A DNA stretch of 64,000 bases from an uncultured Veillonella sp. GTDB taxonomy: Bacteria > Bacillota > Negativicutes > Veillonellales > Veillonellaceae. The notes beneath the pieces are model-generated. The model did no database searches, had not been told where the DNA came from, and worked only from the letters and a program-made list of their open reading frames with translations. Location: the NCBI GenBank assembly GCA_900550455.1, contig URSE01000001.1, positions 13,702 to 77,701 on the forward strand. The letters run 5' to 3'. Shown piece after piece: positions 27,277 through 36,700 of this stretch (its first letter is position 1; every line of letters begins with the position of its first letter). Both the position numbers and the translations under genes were made by a program.

Positions 27277-29238
27277 ATGAGCAATCGAATATGGTGCCGG
27301 TCTAAGCGGGCCTTGCTCGCAGTATGCTTCTGTTTGGGGGCTATGAACATAGCCCAAGCGGTTGATTTTATGCCTGTAGACCAAGTAAAAACAGGTATGA
27401 CTGGGACGGCTAAAACTGTACTTGTAGGGGACCAAATTTCCACCTTTGATGTAAAGGTTTTGGGTGTTATGAAGGATCGAGGTCCTTCTGGAGACCTTAT
27501 TTTGGCTAAGTTTTCTGGACCGGTCATGGAGGAAACAGGGGGCATTGCTCATGGTATGTCCGGGTCACCTGTCTATATAGACGGCAAACTAGTGGGTGCT
27601 GTTGCCTATGGTTGGGGCTTTGCAGATGGTACTGTGGGTATGATTACCCCAATCCAAGATATGGTTAAATTATGGCATATCCCTTATGAAAAGAACCTTA
27701 ATAAGTCCTGGCATGGTCAAGGAGATGGGCAACTCATTCCTATGGGAACACCTCTTATGGCCTATGGATTTGATCAAGGAGCCTTGTCCTACCTGAAGGA
27801 AAAGCTACCTAACTATAAGTATGAAACGTATGATACAGCAGCCGCTACAGGTGATGATGTAGTTAAGCCATTGGTGCCAGGCGGGTCTGTTGCAGCTCTT
27901 TTAGTTGATGGCAATTTAAAATTAGGGGCTATTGGCACGGTCACTTATGTAGATGGGGACCGTCTTGTAGCTTTTGGGCACCCCTTCATAAAACGGGGCT
28001 CCTCTAATTACTTTATGCATAATGCTTCCATCTTTACAGTGGTAAAATCTATGGACTCCGCTTTTAAATTGGGGTCTATGGGAGCTGAAGTGGGATCTGT
28101 TAATGAAGATCGTGGTGCCGGTATCGCGGGTCAAATGGGTAAAAATACAGGTGGAATTCCAATCCAATTCCATTTGCGTGATTTGGATACAGCACAAGAA
28201 AAACGAGCTTGGGTTAAGGTGATAGAAAATGAGGAAATGACGCCAACCTTGGCTGCGACCTCCCTCTATTCCTTCCTAAATAAGCTTATGGACCGAACTG
28301 GTGAAGGGACTGCTAAGGTGACCTATACCATTCGCCCACGGGATAATGCATATACACCATTGACGCGAACTAACATGTTCTACTCCTCCAACTCTATTTC
28401 TGAAAAATCCGTTGATGAATTCTATAAGGTTATCGACGTGTTGATGAACAACCGTTTTATCAACTTTGAAATTCAGGATATCAATGTTAAGGCCGATGTT
28501 CAACAAGGAAAGAAGACGGCTAAAATTGTAGATGCTACGGCCTCTCCTGTCTATGTAGCACCAGGAGATACCATCGTAGTAGATGTGACGATTGAACCTT
28601 TTAGAGGGGAGAAGGAAGTTAAAGAAGTCTTCTTTACCGTTCCTAAAAACCAAAAGCTGGGTGACGCCACCTTAGAAGTTCGTGGTGGCGGTGTTATCCC
28701 ATTGCCTTATGTATTTGAAAAGCAAAAGTATAACTTAACAGATGAAATTATTCGCCGCCTCAAAACCTATAAAGATTTCAAGGATCTTTATAGGGAATTA
28801 AAGGATACGGATCAAAACAACCAAATCGTTGTAGAAATCTTAGAAGAGGGCATTTCTATGGTTGACGATGAGGGAGGAAAAGGAGTTAAGAAACCTAAAA
28901 TTGATGGGATTGAATCTAATCCACTCCCTGGAGATATTAAGAAAAAAAGCCATTCCAATTCTTTAGATGATGCTATTGATGATGACAATAAAAAGGACCA
29001 AAAGGCCTCTATTGATACGGATTACATCATCCAAGGGGATGGGCAGTTCAAAATCCACATTGTTAGCCCTGCTAAACGGGATAAGGAACGGGCTAAAGAC
29101 GCACGCAATGCAAAGAAAAAGGGGGCCCATCAAGAAGGGGCAAAAGCGAGTCTAGAAAAACCTTTGCCTACGGATGATAAGAATGCTTCTAAAGAAGAAG
29201 GAGCCAGTCAGGACCTGGGTAGGGATAGAGTATACTAG
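27277..29238 (+). CDS. Exported protein with SpoIVB-type peptidase S55 motifs
   Basis: The 653-residue protein has a signal peptide (about 1-28, ending AQA), then VDQVKTGMTGTAKTV and the S55 hallmark ETGGIAHGMSGSPVYIDGKL at 86-105, with candidate nucleophile Ser95. A second family block, GAIGTVTYVDGDRLVAFGHP (217-236), contains a candidate catalytic His235. A beta-rich region follows. The last 120 residues are highly charged and low in complexity. In SpoIVB the GH block comes before the GMSGSP block; here the order is reversed, and the Asp seen in SpoIVB before ETGG is not obvious. This is not a sporulation protein in this setting, and a periplasmic protease or scaffold linked to the outer-membrane operon that follows is more likely. 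Proteolytic activity is unproven. Confidence 0.75.
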   Translation: MSNRIWCRSKRALLAVCFCLGAMNIAQAVDFMPVDQVKTGMTGTAKTVLVGDQISTFDVKVLGVMKDRGPSGDLILAKFSGPVMEETGGIAHGMSGSPVYIDGKLVGAVAYGWGFADGTVGMITPIQDMVKLWHIPYEKNLNKSWHGQGDGQLIPMGTPLMAYGFDQGALSYLKEKLPNYKYETYDTAAATGDDVVKPLVPGGSVAALLVDGNLKLGAIGTVTYVDGDRLVAFGHPFIKRGSSNYFMHNASIFTVVKSMDSAFKLGSMGAEVGSVNEDRGAGIAGQMGKNTGGIPIQFHLRDLDTAQEKRAWVKVIENEEMTPTLAATSLYSFLNKLMDRTGEGTAKVTYTIRPRDNAYTPLTRTNMFYSSNSISEKSVDEFYKVIDVLMNNRFINFEIQDINVKADVQQGKKTAKIVDATASPVYVAPGDTIVVDVTIEPFRGEKEVKEVFFTVPKNQKLGDATLEVRGGGVIPLPYVFEKQKYNLTDEIIRRLKTYKDFKDLYRELKDTDQNNQIVVEILEEGISMVDDEGGKGVKKPKIDGIESNPLPGDIKKKSHSNSLDDAIDDDNKKDQKASIDTDYIIQGDGQFKIHIVSPAKRDKERAKDARNAKKKGAHQEGAKASLEKPLPTDDKNASKEEGASQDLGRDRVY

Positions 29239-29295
29239 ACATCGCCTAATTGAGACAGACAAGAAATTGATACAGTATTAGATGGAGAGACGTGT

Positions 29296-30057
29296 ATGAA
29301 CTGGTTAGAAGCCATTGGGGCCTTTACCTTGAGTCGCTTGACAGAAATTGGGCGGGCCATGATTTTGGTCGGACAGACAATCAAACAATTGCCCATGATC
29401 AATTTCTGGCATGTTTTACAGCAGATGGCCCATTTGGGCGTTGATTCACTACCTATCATTTCTATTACCCTCCTCTTCGCGGGGGGCGTTATGACTCTGC
29501 AAATTACAGATGTCCTCATTACCTATGGGGCTCAATCTACAGTGGGGGGCCTTATGGCGGTTGCCATGGGACGAGAACTGGGGCCAATTTTGGTAGGTGT
29601 TGTTTTGGCTGGTCGTGTGGGTGCTGCTATTACAGCAGAAATTGGGACCATGAAGGTAACGGAGCAAATTGATGCTCTTCGTGTGATGGCTACTAACCCT
29701 ATTGGTTACTTAGTTGTGCCTAGGGTGGCTGCCTGTATGATTATGGTGCCGATTTTAGCCTTTTACGGCGTAGTTATCGGCATTGCAGGAGGCTATTTCG
29801 TAGCAACTTCCATTAAAGGATTGTCACCTCAAACCTACTTGGACTCCATTCAAATGTTCTCTACTGTATCAGATTTTACCTTGGGCCTTCTAAAAGCTTC
29901 TGTTTTTGGGGCTGTTATTGCTCTAGTGGGGGCCTATAAGGGGATGAATACTAAAATGGGGGCTGAGGCTGTTGGATTCTCCACAACTTCCTCTGTAGTT
30001 ACCTCTATTATTCTCGTATTTATACTTAATTACTTCTTGTCATCTGTCTTGTTCTAA
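29296..30057 (+). CDS. mlaE: MlaE-type ABC transporter permease (phospholipid trafficking)
   Basis: MlaE is the inner-membrane permease of the MCE/Mla lipid transporter. The 253-residue protein has the expected membrane segments and the family signature GRELGPILVGVVLAGRVGAAITAEIGTMKVTEQIDALRVM, broken here as GRELGPILVGVVLAGR then AAITAEIGTMKVTEQIDAL (about 94-135). A GGAG RBS precedes the ATG. It is followed 10 bases later by its ATPase and then by the MCE protein, forming mlaEFD. MlaA, MlaB and MlaC homologues are not seen in this window. The transport direction is not readable from sequence. Confidence 0.93.
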   Translation: MNWLEAIGAFTLSRLTEIGRAMILVGQTIKQLPMINFWHVLQQMAHLGVDSLPIISITLLFAGGVMTLQITDVLITYGAQSTVGGLMAVAMGRELGPILVGVVLAGRVGAAITAEIGTMKVTEQIDALRVMATNPIGYLVVPRVAACMIMVPILAFYGVVIGIAGGYFVATSIKGLSPQTYLDSIQMFSTVSDFTLGLLKASVFGAVIALVGAYKGMNTKMGAEAVGFSTTSSVVTSIILVFILNYFLSSVLF

Positions 30058-30067
30058 TGAGGGGCCT

Positions 30068-30802
30068 ATGATTGAATTGAAAAACGTCACCGTTGCCTAT
30101 GGCAGCCGCGTTATTTTAGATAATATATCCATGACCATCGGTGATGGAGTGACCCTTGTTATTTTAGGAGGATCGGGATCTGGCAAATCAACCCTCTTAC
30201 GTCTCCTCATAGGCTTACAAAAACCTACTGCAGGCCACATATTGGTAGATGGTGTTGATATAACAAGCTTGTCTGAATCGGAGTTTGATCAGGTCCGTCG
30301 TAAGATGGGTATGGTCTTTCAATACTCTGCCTTGTTTGATTCTCTATCGGTAGGGGAAAATGTAGCCTTTGGCCTCCGGCAGCATACTAAGCTGTCGGAT
30401 GAAGATATAAAGAAGATTGTCAGCCAACGTTTAGATTGGGTTGGCCTAGCAGGCTATGAAGATTATATGCCTAATGAATTATCTGGAGGCATGAAAAAGC
30501 GGGTCTCATTGGCGAGGGCTATCGCAGAAGATGCATCAATCCTCCTCTATGATGAACCCACATCTGGTTTGGATCCTATTACGTCCATGCAGATTAGCCA
30601 TTTAATTCGGGCTATGCAAAAACGCTTGGGATGTACATCTCTGGTTGTCACCCATGATATGCGGTCTGCTTTTTATGTGGGGGATGCGATAGCCCTCTTG
30701 GATAAGGGAAATTTCGTGGAGGTGTCGCCGCCAGCGCAATTCCAAGAATCGAAAAATAAGTTGGTACAAAGTTTCATTCATGGCCAAGTTGATGGTGTGT
30801 AA
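30068..30802 (+). CDS. mlaF: MlaF-type ABC transporter ATP-binding protein
   Basis: This 244-residue ATPase powers the MlaE permease. It shows Walker A GGSGSGKST near residues 35-43, the Q-loop in MVFQYSALFDSLSV (the FQ..ALFDSL pattern is characteristic of MlaF/TTG2A), signature LSGGMKKRV, and Walker B ILLYDEPTSGLDPITS. LSGGM in place of LSGGQ is normal for this subfamily. It lies between mlaE and mlaD with small gaps, so all three should be made together. No STAS-domain partner (MlaB) is seen nearby. Confidence 0.93.
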   Translation: MIELKNVTVAYGSRVILDNISMTIGDGVTLVILGGSGSGKSTLLRLLIGLQKPTAGHILVDGVDITSLSESEFDQVRRKMGMVFQYSALFDSLSVGENVAFGLRQHTKLSDEDIKKIVSQRLDWVGLAGYEDYMPNELSGGMKKRVSLARAIAEDASILLYDEPTSGLDPITSMQISHLIRAMQKRLGCTSLVVTHDMRSAFYVGDAIALLDKGNFVEVSPPAQFQESKNKLVQSFIHGQVDGV

Positions 30803-30817
30803 AGAGGGATTAACTAT

Positions 30818-32098
30818 ATGAAATGGACAACAGAAGCTAAGGTAGGGGCCTTCACCCTAGTAGGGATTATCGCCTTTATCGCGGCTGTTTTATTTGTGGG
30901 GAATGTCAATTTATTTCCTAAGGCGCAGATGGCCATTACCGGTCAATTTGCCTCTGTTAATGGCTTGAAGGTGGGAAATGCCGTTAAGTACTCTGGCGTA
31001 CAAGTGGGTAAGATTAAGGATATAGCTGTGGATAATCCACATTCTGTACGCGTTTCTATGGATTTGGACCAGGATGCTAAGATTCCTAAGGATTCTACCT
31101 TCTCTCTCTCCTCTGATGGTTTTTTGGGGGATAAGTTCATTTTGATCACACCAGGTACCTCTAACGAGTACCTCAAGTCCGGCGACTATGTTAATGGCAA
31201 GGGGGGAGAGATGGACCAGGCCTTTGACTCCGCTAAAAAACTCATGGAGGGGACAGAAAAGCTCCTAGAATCCATGAATAATATTATCGGTGATCCTAAG
31301 ACCCAAGATGCCCTCCGTCATACACTTCAATCCACCTCTACAATGGCAGATAATACCGTGGCAATTACCGGTAACTTAGCAGCTATGACGGCGCAGATGA
31401 ATGCGACAGCTCAACAATTTAATGCAGATGGTAATGCGGGCAATGATATGCGGGCCATTTTGATCAATATGAAGGAAACTACTGAAAGGGTGGATTCCAT
31501 GGCCCGTTCTATGGAAACTACTGTTACGGACCCACAGGCTGCTCAAAATATTAAGGAAACCCTTCATAATACAGCGCAGATTTCATCTCGTGTTAATAAA
31601 ATATTAGGAGGCAAACCTTACCCAAAGTCCTCCACTGAGGCTGTAAATACTGGGGTCGAGGCCTCCGATTCTAACGAAGATGTAAACAAAAGTAAACAAT
31701 TAGCTACTGAAATGTCAGGTGAATTATTATATAATAGTCATCAGAACGAATATCGTGCCAATGCGCATCTTCGCTTATTTACCAATAAAAATCTTATGGA
31801 ATTAGGCTTTTCTAATATAGGAGATGGATCTGATTTTGATCTCAATGCGGGTAGGCACTTAACGGATAAATGGTCTGTTAGGGGGGGCTTCTTTGAAAGT
31901 AAGTTAGGTCTAGGACTTGACTATGGCCTAGGTGGCCCATTCTCCTTGTCTGCGGCGGTCTTTGATCTCAATCGTCAACGGTATAGAATCCGCTCTGAAT
32001 TCCGCTTGAAGGGAGATACCTATGGTGTCCTTCAAACGACGCGCCCATTCTCTTCTGATAATGGTGGTACCTATTTGGGTATCAAACAAGTATTCTAA
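30818..32098 (+). CDS. mlaD: MCE-domain protein MlaD fused to a C-terminal outer-membrane barrel-like region
   Basis: The 426-residue protein is more than twice the length of E. coli MlaD. It has an N-terminal transmembrane helix (about 10-29), an MCE domain (about 37-115, with NGLKVGNAVKYSGVQVGKI and GFLGDKFILI), and a long, mostly helical region (about 130-265). After a polar linker comes a beta-rich C-terminal part (about 302-426) with alternating hydrophobic and polar strands, ending in phenylalanine (GIKQVF), as outer-membrane proteins do. In Veillonella parvula such an MlaD has been described as a transenvelope bridge for phospholipids; the match in architecture is clear. It would link MlaEF in the inner membrane directly to the outer membrane. 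Confidence 0.9.
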   Translation: MKWTTEAKVGAFTLVGIIAFIAAVLFVGNVNLFPKAQMAITGQFASVNGLKVGNAVKYSGVQVGKIKDIAVDNPHSVRVSMDLDQDAKIPKDSTFSLSSDGFLGDKFILITPGTSNEYLKSGDYVNGKGGEMDQAFDSAKKLMEGTEKLLESMNNIIGDPKTQDALRHTLQSTSTMADNTVAITGNLAAMTAQMNATAQQFNADGNAGNDMRAILINMKETTERVDSMARSMETTVTDPQAAQNIKETLHNTAQISSRVNKILGGKPYPKSSTEAVNTGVEASDSNEDVNKSKQLATEMSGELLYNSHQNEYRANAHLRLFTNKNLMELGFSNIGDGSDFDLNAGRHLTDKWSVRGGFFESKLGLGLDYGLGGPFSLSAAVFDLNRQRYRIRSEFRLKGDTYGVLQTTRPFSSDNGGTYLGIKQVF

Positions 32099-32124
32099 AT
32101 CTCGACTTTTGGAGGTTTCTATCC

Positions 32125-33651
32125 ATGAATAAAAAGACCTTGTCTATAGCCCTTCTCTTGGCTATGACTACGAGTGGTGCTTTGGCTGCATCTACATCAA
32201 CTACGGTTCCCATGACGGTGAAAGCAGTGAATGCTAATCTTGTGTCAACTACGATTAACAATCAACCTAAATTATCTAAATATCAACTAGAAGCTGTTAA
32301 GATGACCCAAGAAGCTATGGCGGCTAAAGAGACATCTGATACGGCTAACTACCCTACAGCCGTATCTTTAGATGCTACTAAAGCGGTTGCTCTTGCTTTG
32401 GAAAACAATCGGACTGCTAAGGCTTCCTCTTGGACTTATGAAGCCGCTAAAGCGGGCGTTTCCCAAGCGGCTGCAGGCATGAATCCACAGGTGGCTGCAA
32501 ACTATTCTGGTGCCCGTTCAAATAGTGGGACGAGTGTTGGTAAAGGTGGTCATACAAGCTCTTCTATTGGCTTTACCCTATCTGTACCTGTCTTTGATGC
32601 CTCTACAATGGCTTCCATTCGAGGCGCTCGCTATACTCGTGAAGGAGCAGGTGCCGCTTATGAAGAGGCACTACAAACGGCTAAATATAATGCGGTGGCA
32701 GGTTACTATACCCTGATCAAGGATCGCAATGCTATCGATGTAGCCAACCAATCTGTTACTGATTACCAAGGTCATTTAACAAATGTAGAGGCTCAATACA
32801 GTGTGGGGATTGTTGCTAATTCTGATGTAATGGCTTCTAAGACGACCTGGTCTGATGCGCAAACCAATTTGGTGAAGGCTCGTAATCAAGCTGATTTAGC
32901 TGAAACCGACCTTAATCAAATTTTAGCTTTCCCTGTATCTACTAAGATAGATACGGCGGATAAAAGCCTTAATTACGCACCCTATAATGTGACTTTAGAA
33001 GAGGCTAAAGCGTATGCTTTGATTCACCGGGCGAAATTGGTAGAGTCTGCTATGAGTGTTAAGAAAGCCGAAGAAGATTTGCATGCTGCTAAGGCTGGCT
33101 ACTTGCCAACGGTTTCTGCCTCTGCCGGCCGGGGCTACTCTGACGATGGTTGGAAGGGCTTTGGCGATGGCAATGACTGGAATATCGGGGCGAAGGCTTC
33201 CTGGTCCATTTGGAATGGTGGCGGCACCCAAGTGGCTATTAAGAAGGCACAAGCAGCCTTTGAAGGAGCCAAAGAGACTAACTTGGCTAGTATTGATGCC
33301 GTCTTGAGTCAAGTTCAAAAAGCCTTTCTTGATATGAAGGCCGCAGAACAAACCATTACATCCACCAAAACAGCTGTCGACTCTGCGCAAGAATCCTTCC
33401 GGATTAACACCCTGCGTTACCAAGCAGGGGTAGGGGCTAATATCGATGTATTGGATGCTGAAACTAAATTGACAGCGGCTCGTAATAATTACTTAGATGC
33501 TGTCTATAATTACAACATCGCTGTAGCGCAATTGGAGCAATACACAGGGGTACCATTGGATACACCTGTTGGCCAAGGGGCTAGCTTAATTGCTACTTCT
33601 GATGCTGCTAATCAATTAGCAACTCTTGCCAATAAAGGGACAAATAAATAA
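32125..33651 (+). CDS. TolC-like outer membrane efflux protein
   Basis: This 508-residue outer-membrane factor has a signal peptide (about 1-22, ending ALA) and a poorly conserved segment to about 70. It then has two repeats of the OEP domain: SLDATKAVALALENNRTAK begins the first and NVTLEEAKAYALIHRAKL the second. The family sequence LRYQAGVGANIDVLDAETKLTAARNNYLDAVYNYNIAVAQLEQYTG is near the end. It should form a trimeric channel across the outer membrane and periplasm. Its place between mlaD and tamB, without a membrane-fusion protein or inner-membrane pump beside it, suggests a general exit duct or a lipid-related role; the partner is unknown. A GGAGG RBS precedes the ATG. Confidence 0.9.
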   Translation: MNKKTLSIALLLAMTTSGALAASTSTTVPMTVKAVNANLVSTTINNQPKLSKYQLEAVKMTQEAMAAKETSDTANYPTAVSLDATKAVALALENNRTAKASSWTYEAAKAGVSQAAAGMNPQVAANYSGARSNSGTSVGKGGHTSSSIGFTLSVPVFDASTMASIRGARYTREGAGAAYEEALQTAKYNAVAGYYTLIKDRNAIDVANQSVTDYQGHLTNVEAQYSVGIVANSDVMASKTTWSDAQTNLVKARNQADLAETDLNQILAFPVSTKIDTADKSLNYAPYNVTLEEAKAYALIHRAKLVESAMSVKKAEEDLHAAKAGYLPTVSASAGRGYSDDGWKGFGDGNDWNIGAKASWSIWNGGGTQVAIKKAQAAFEGAKETNLASIDAVLSQVQKAFLDMKAAEQTITSTKTAVDSAQESFRINTLRYQAGVGANIDVLDAETKLTAARNNYLDAVYNYNIAVAQLEQYTGVPLDTPVGQGASLIATSDAANQLATLANKGTNK

Positions 33652-33654
33652 AAT
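33626..33654 (+). promoter_or_regulatory. Candidate promoter at the 3' end of the TolC-like gene
   Basis: TTGCCA (33626-33631) and TAAAAT (33649-33654) are 17 bases apart. Transcription would start near 33661 and run straight into the hairpin at 33695. The elements lie over the end of the TolC-like gene. Confidence 0.45.
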
Positions 33655-33694
33655 ATACATAAGAAATAGTCTGTTGCCCTAGGGCTCAGTCCGT

Positions 33695-33732
33695 GGGTCA
33701 TTGTAACGCCTTGTTTCAATGACCCCTTTTTA
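33695..33732 (+). terminator. Terminator/attenuator hairpin just before tamB
   Basis: GGGTCATTG (33695-33703) pairs perfectly with CAATGACCC (33717-33725), followed by a CTTTTT tail. It ends 20 bases before the chosen tamB start and would overlap the upstream ATG at 33719, which argues against that start. Confidence 0.75.
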
Positions 33733-33751
33733 TCATAAGAAGAGTGAAACC

Positions 33752-36700
33752 ATGAAAAAGAAGCGCTATATAGCCTTGTCTGCAGCAATCATAGCATGTC
33801 TCATCGGCTCGGGCATAGCCTTTAAACCGGTAGCAGAATCCTATGTGACGCCGGTCGTGCAAGCACAATTGAATAAGACTATCAATGGCCGTATGGCTTA
33901 TGATTCTATGGAAGTCACTTGGAATGGTAAGGTAGCTTTATCTAAGGTAATCATTAAGGATACAAAAGGCCAGGAAGTAGGATATGCAGACTCTGTGGTA
34001 GTAGGTCTTTCTCCTGTAGGAGCAGCCCGTCTTTTAGCCGGTGATGGGGCGGCAGCTCTTGTAAGTGAGGTCACCGTGTCCCATGGGGACCTTCATGTAT
34101 GGCAGGATGGCCAAGGAAAATGGAATGTGGAGGATTTGATTAAGAAGGATCCATCTAGTAAGGACTCTTCTTTTAAAGGAGATATCCATCTTGATCAAGT
34201 AGACTTAACAGTCCGACCTTATAAGGACCAGGCTTATCGGATTGAGGCTATATCGGGAGGTCTTAGTCTTTCTGATTCTCCTATTGTAAAAGGAAATTTA
34301 ACAGGTTCTTTGGAGGGACAGGATCTATCCATTTCAGGTTCTCTTAACACGGATAATACTAAAGAGTTTACGGCTTATATTAAGGCTGATCGGTTAGACG
34401 CATCCATTGCGAATATGGCTTTAGCAGGCCATAAAGATATAAGGCTGGAGGGTGGCTATGCAAAAAATATTGCCCTTACTATATCTTCTGATAATGAGCA
34501 TGGTCTCACTTGGGAAGGGCATGCGGCCATCCGAGATGTATCAGGAACTTACAATTTCGGGGGGCAAGGTTTTAGCTTTGATAAAGCCCAAACAAATGTA
34601 GCCTTTTCCAACAATAAAATCATCATTAAATCTGGATCAGCTTATGTAAATGGCCAAAAGGGAGAAGTTTCCGGTTCTATTGCTATACAAGATGACCGAG
34701 CTCGGTTGAATCTAGATATCATGGCCGCTGATGTTGATCCAGGGGCTTTGATAGACCTACCTGTCGGTGGTCGCCTTGCTGGACAAATTCATGTGGGGGG
34801 AGATACCCTGTCTCCAACCTTATCGGGTCGCTTAGTGGGACGTGACGTGACTTATGGCGATTATAGTCTGGATAAATTAGGGGCTAATGTATCGCTAAAG
34901 GATGGTCATTTGGTCCTAGAGGATATTCGCTTGGATAAGGGAAATACATCCCTTTCTGGGCAAGCATCATATGATATTAATTCTGGTGATTTTGATGCTA
35001 GCCTTAGTCCTGAACAGTTTGATATCTCTCAAATAGCGCCTATGTTTGGCTATGATTTGGGAGGCACCTTATCGGGGCAAGTGTATATCCATGGTCAAGA
35101 TAAACATATTCAATCCTTAATCGGACAATTGGAAGCCCGTAATTTAACCTACCAAGGTATTAGCCTTGATACAGTTTCCCTGGGATTTACTTCTGATGGA
35201 AATGCTGTTGATATTTCCTATCTGAATGGCACTATAGGAGAGGGGGCTTTTACAGGCTACGGGTCTCTTAAAGAGGGACAGGCTGATATCAGCCTAGCAG
35301 GCTATGATATTCCTTTGTCTATGCTGTCCTCTCGAGTGGGCTATGACCTAGATGGAGTCGCTACCGTGAATGCTCATATTTCAGGATCCCTAGATAATCC
35401 TAAAGGTCATGTAACCTTGACAGCAAGTAAGATCAGCCTTGGCTCTTATGGCCATTTTGATGGCTTGAACCTTGATGGAGATATAGAAAATCACATCGTT
35501 ACCATTCATGAGGCTACGATCATGGATCAAGGTGGTTTCTATACGGCATATGGTACAATCGGTTGGCAGGATAAAAGCTTGGATATCTATGCAGAGGCTA
35601 AGGATACGCGGATTGAAAACTTGGCTAAAAATATTACCGATATACCTGTAACAGGGTGGTTCTATACGCAAAACCATATTACTGGTACGTTCGATGCTCC
35701 GAATGTAGTAGGGCGGGCTCGCCTTAAAGATGGGTCTATTAATGGCTTCCTCGTATCAGACCTCTATGCCCGCTATAGTTATAAGAATAATCGCCTCAGT
35801 GTGTATGATGCAGCCTTAGAATCGTATGGCTCCAAGATTTTTGCTCAAGGGACTATGGATGGTAAGAACCTCAACTTCTCCTTCACCGGTGATGGAATCT
35901 ATCTGAAACCACTGGTATCGGATGATCGATTTGAAGTAGATGGTTACTTAGCGGCTCAGGGGACCTTAACGGGGACCCTTGATAAGCCAGTGTTCAATGG
36001 CAATATACGGTCACGTCAGGTGATGATTAATGGGACTTCTCTTAATGATGTTGATGGGACTGTATATGCAGATCCAACGGTCGTTAATGTTGAGTCTATG
36101 TCATTTACAGATCAAGATAAGGGTAACTATAGTTTTGCTGGCGGGGTTAAGCTCAAAAACCCTAAGAATCTTTTTGGTAAAATCACAGTGTCTAATGCAG
36201 ATATCAAAAATATGATATCTATATTAGACAAGGATGAGTCTAGTAATGGACGCTTTACAGGTCGTCTCAATGGTATTGTGGGTTTAGGTGGCACCGTGAA
36301 TAATCCGGCCCTTGATGTAAAGGGGACTATTTCCTCTGTAGCTTTGGGCGACCAAGTCTTGGGCGATAGTACAATCGATGCTAGTTTGGCGGATAAGAAG
36401 ATTACTATTAGAAAGTTACAGCTGCCAGTAGACTCTGGTATGATTGCAGCAGGCGGTACCATGGACCTTAATCCTGGGGGACAAACCGCTATGCAAGTGG
36501 CAGTTAATTCGGTGGACCTTAAATACTTTAAGGCGCTCTTGCCAGATTCTGTAGATCCGCAAGGGACCCTGTCTTCTGTCATCAACTTATCTGGCGATAG
36601 TCATAATCCTAAGGCTGAAATCTCCGCCGATTTGATTAGTCCGTCCTATAATGGAGTAGCCTTAGACCATGTGTTTATGTTAGCTAATATGGAAGATCAG

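Noticed and set aside
33719..33751. Upstream ATG as the tamB start
   Set aside because: It falls within the stem of a terminator hairpin and has no RBS; ATG 33752 leads directly into a standard signal-anchor.
36127..36585. A 152-codon minus-strand frame inside tamB
   Set aside because: Low-complexity translation, no RBS, entirely opposite a well-supported gene.
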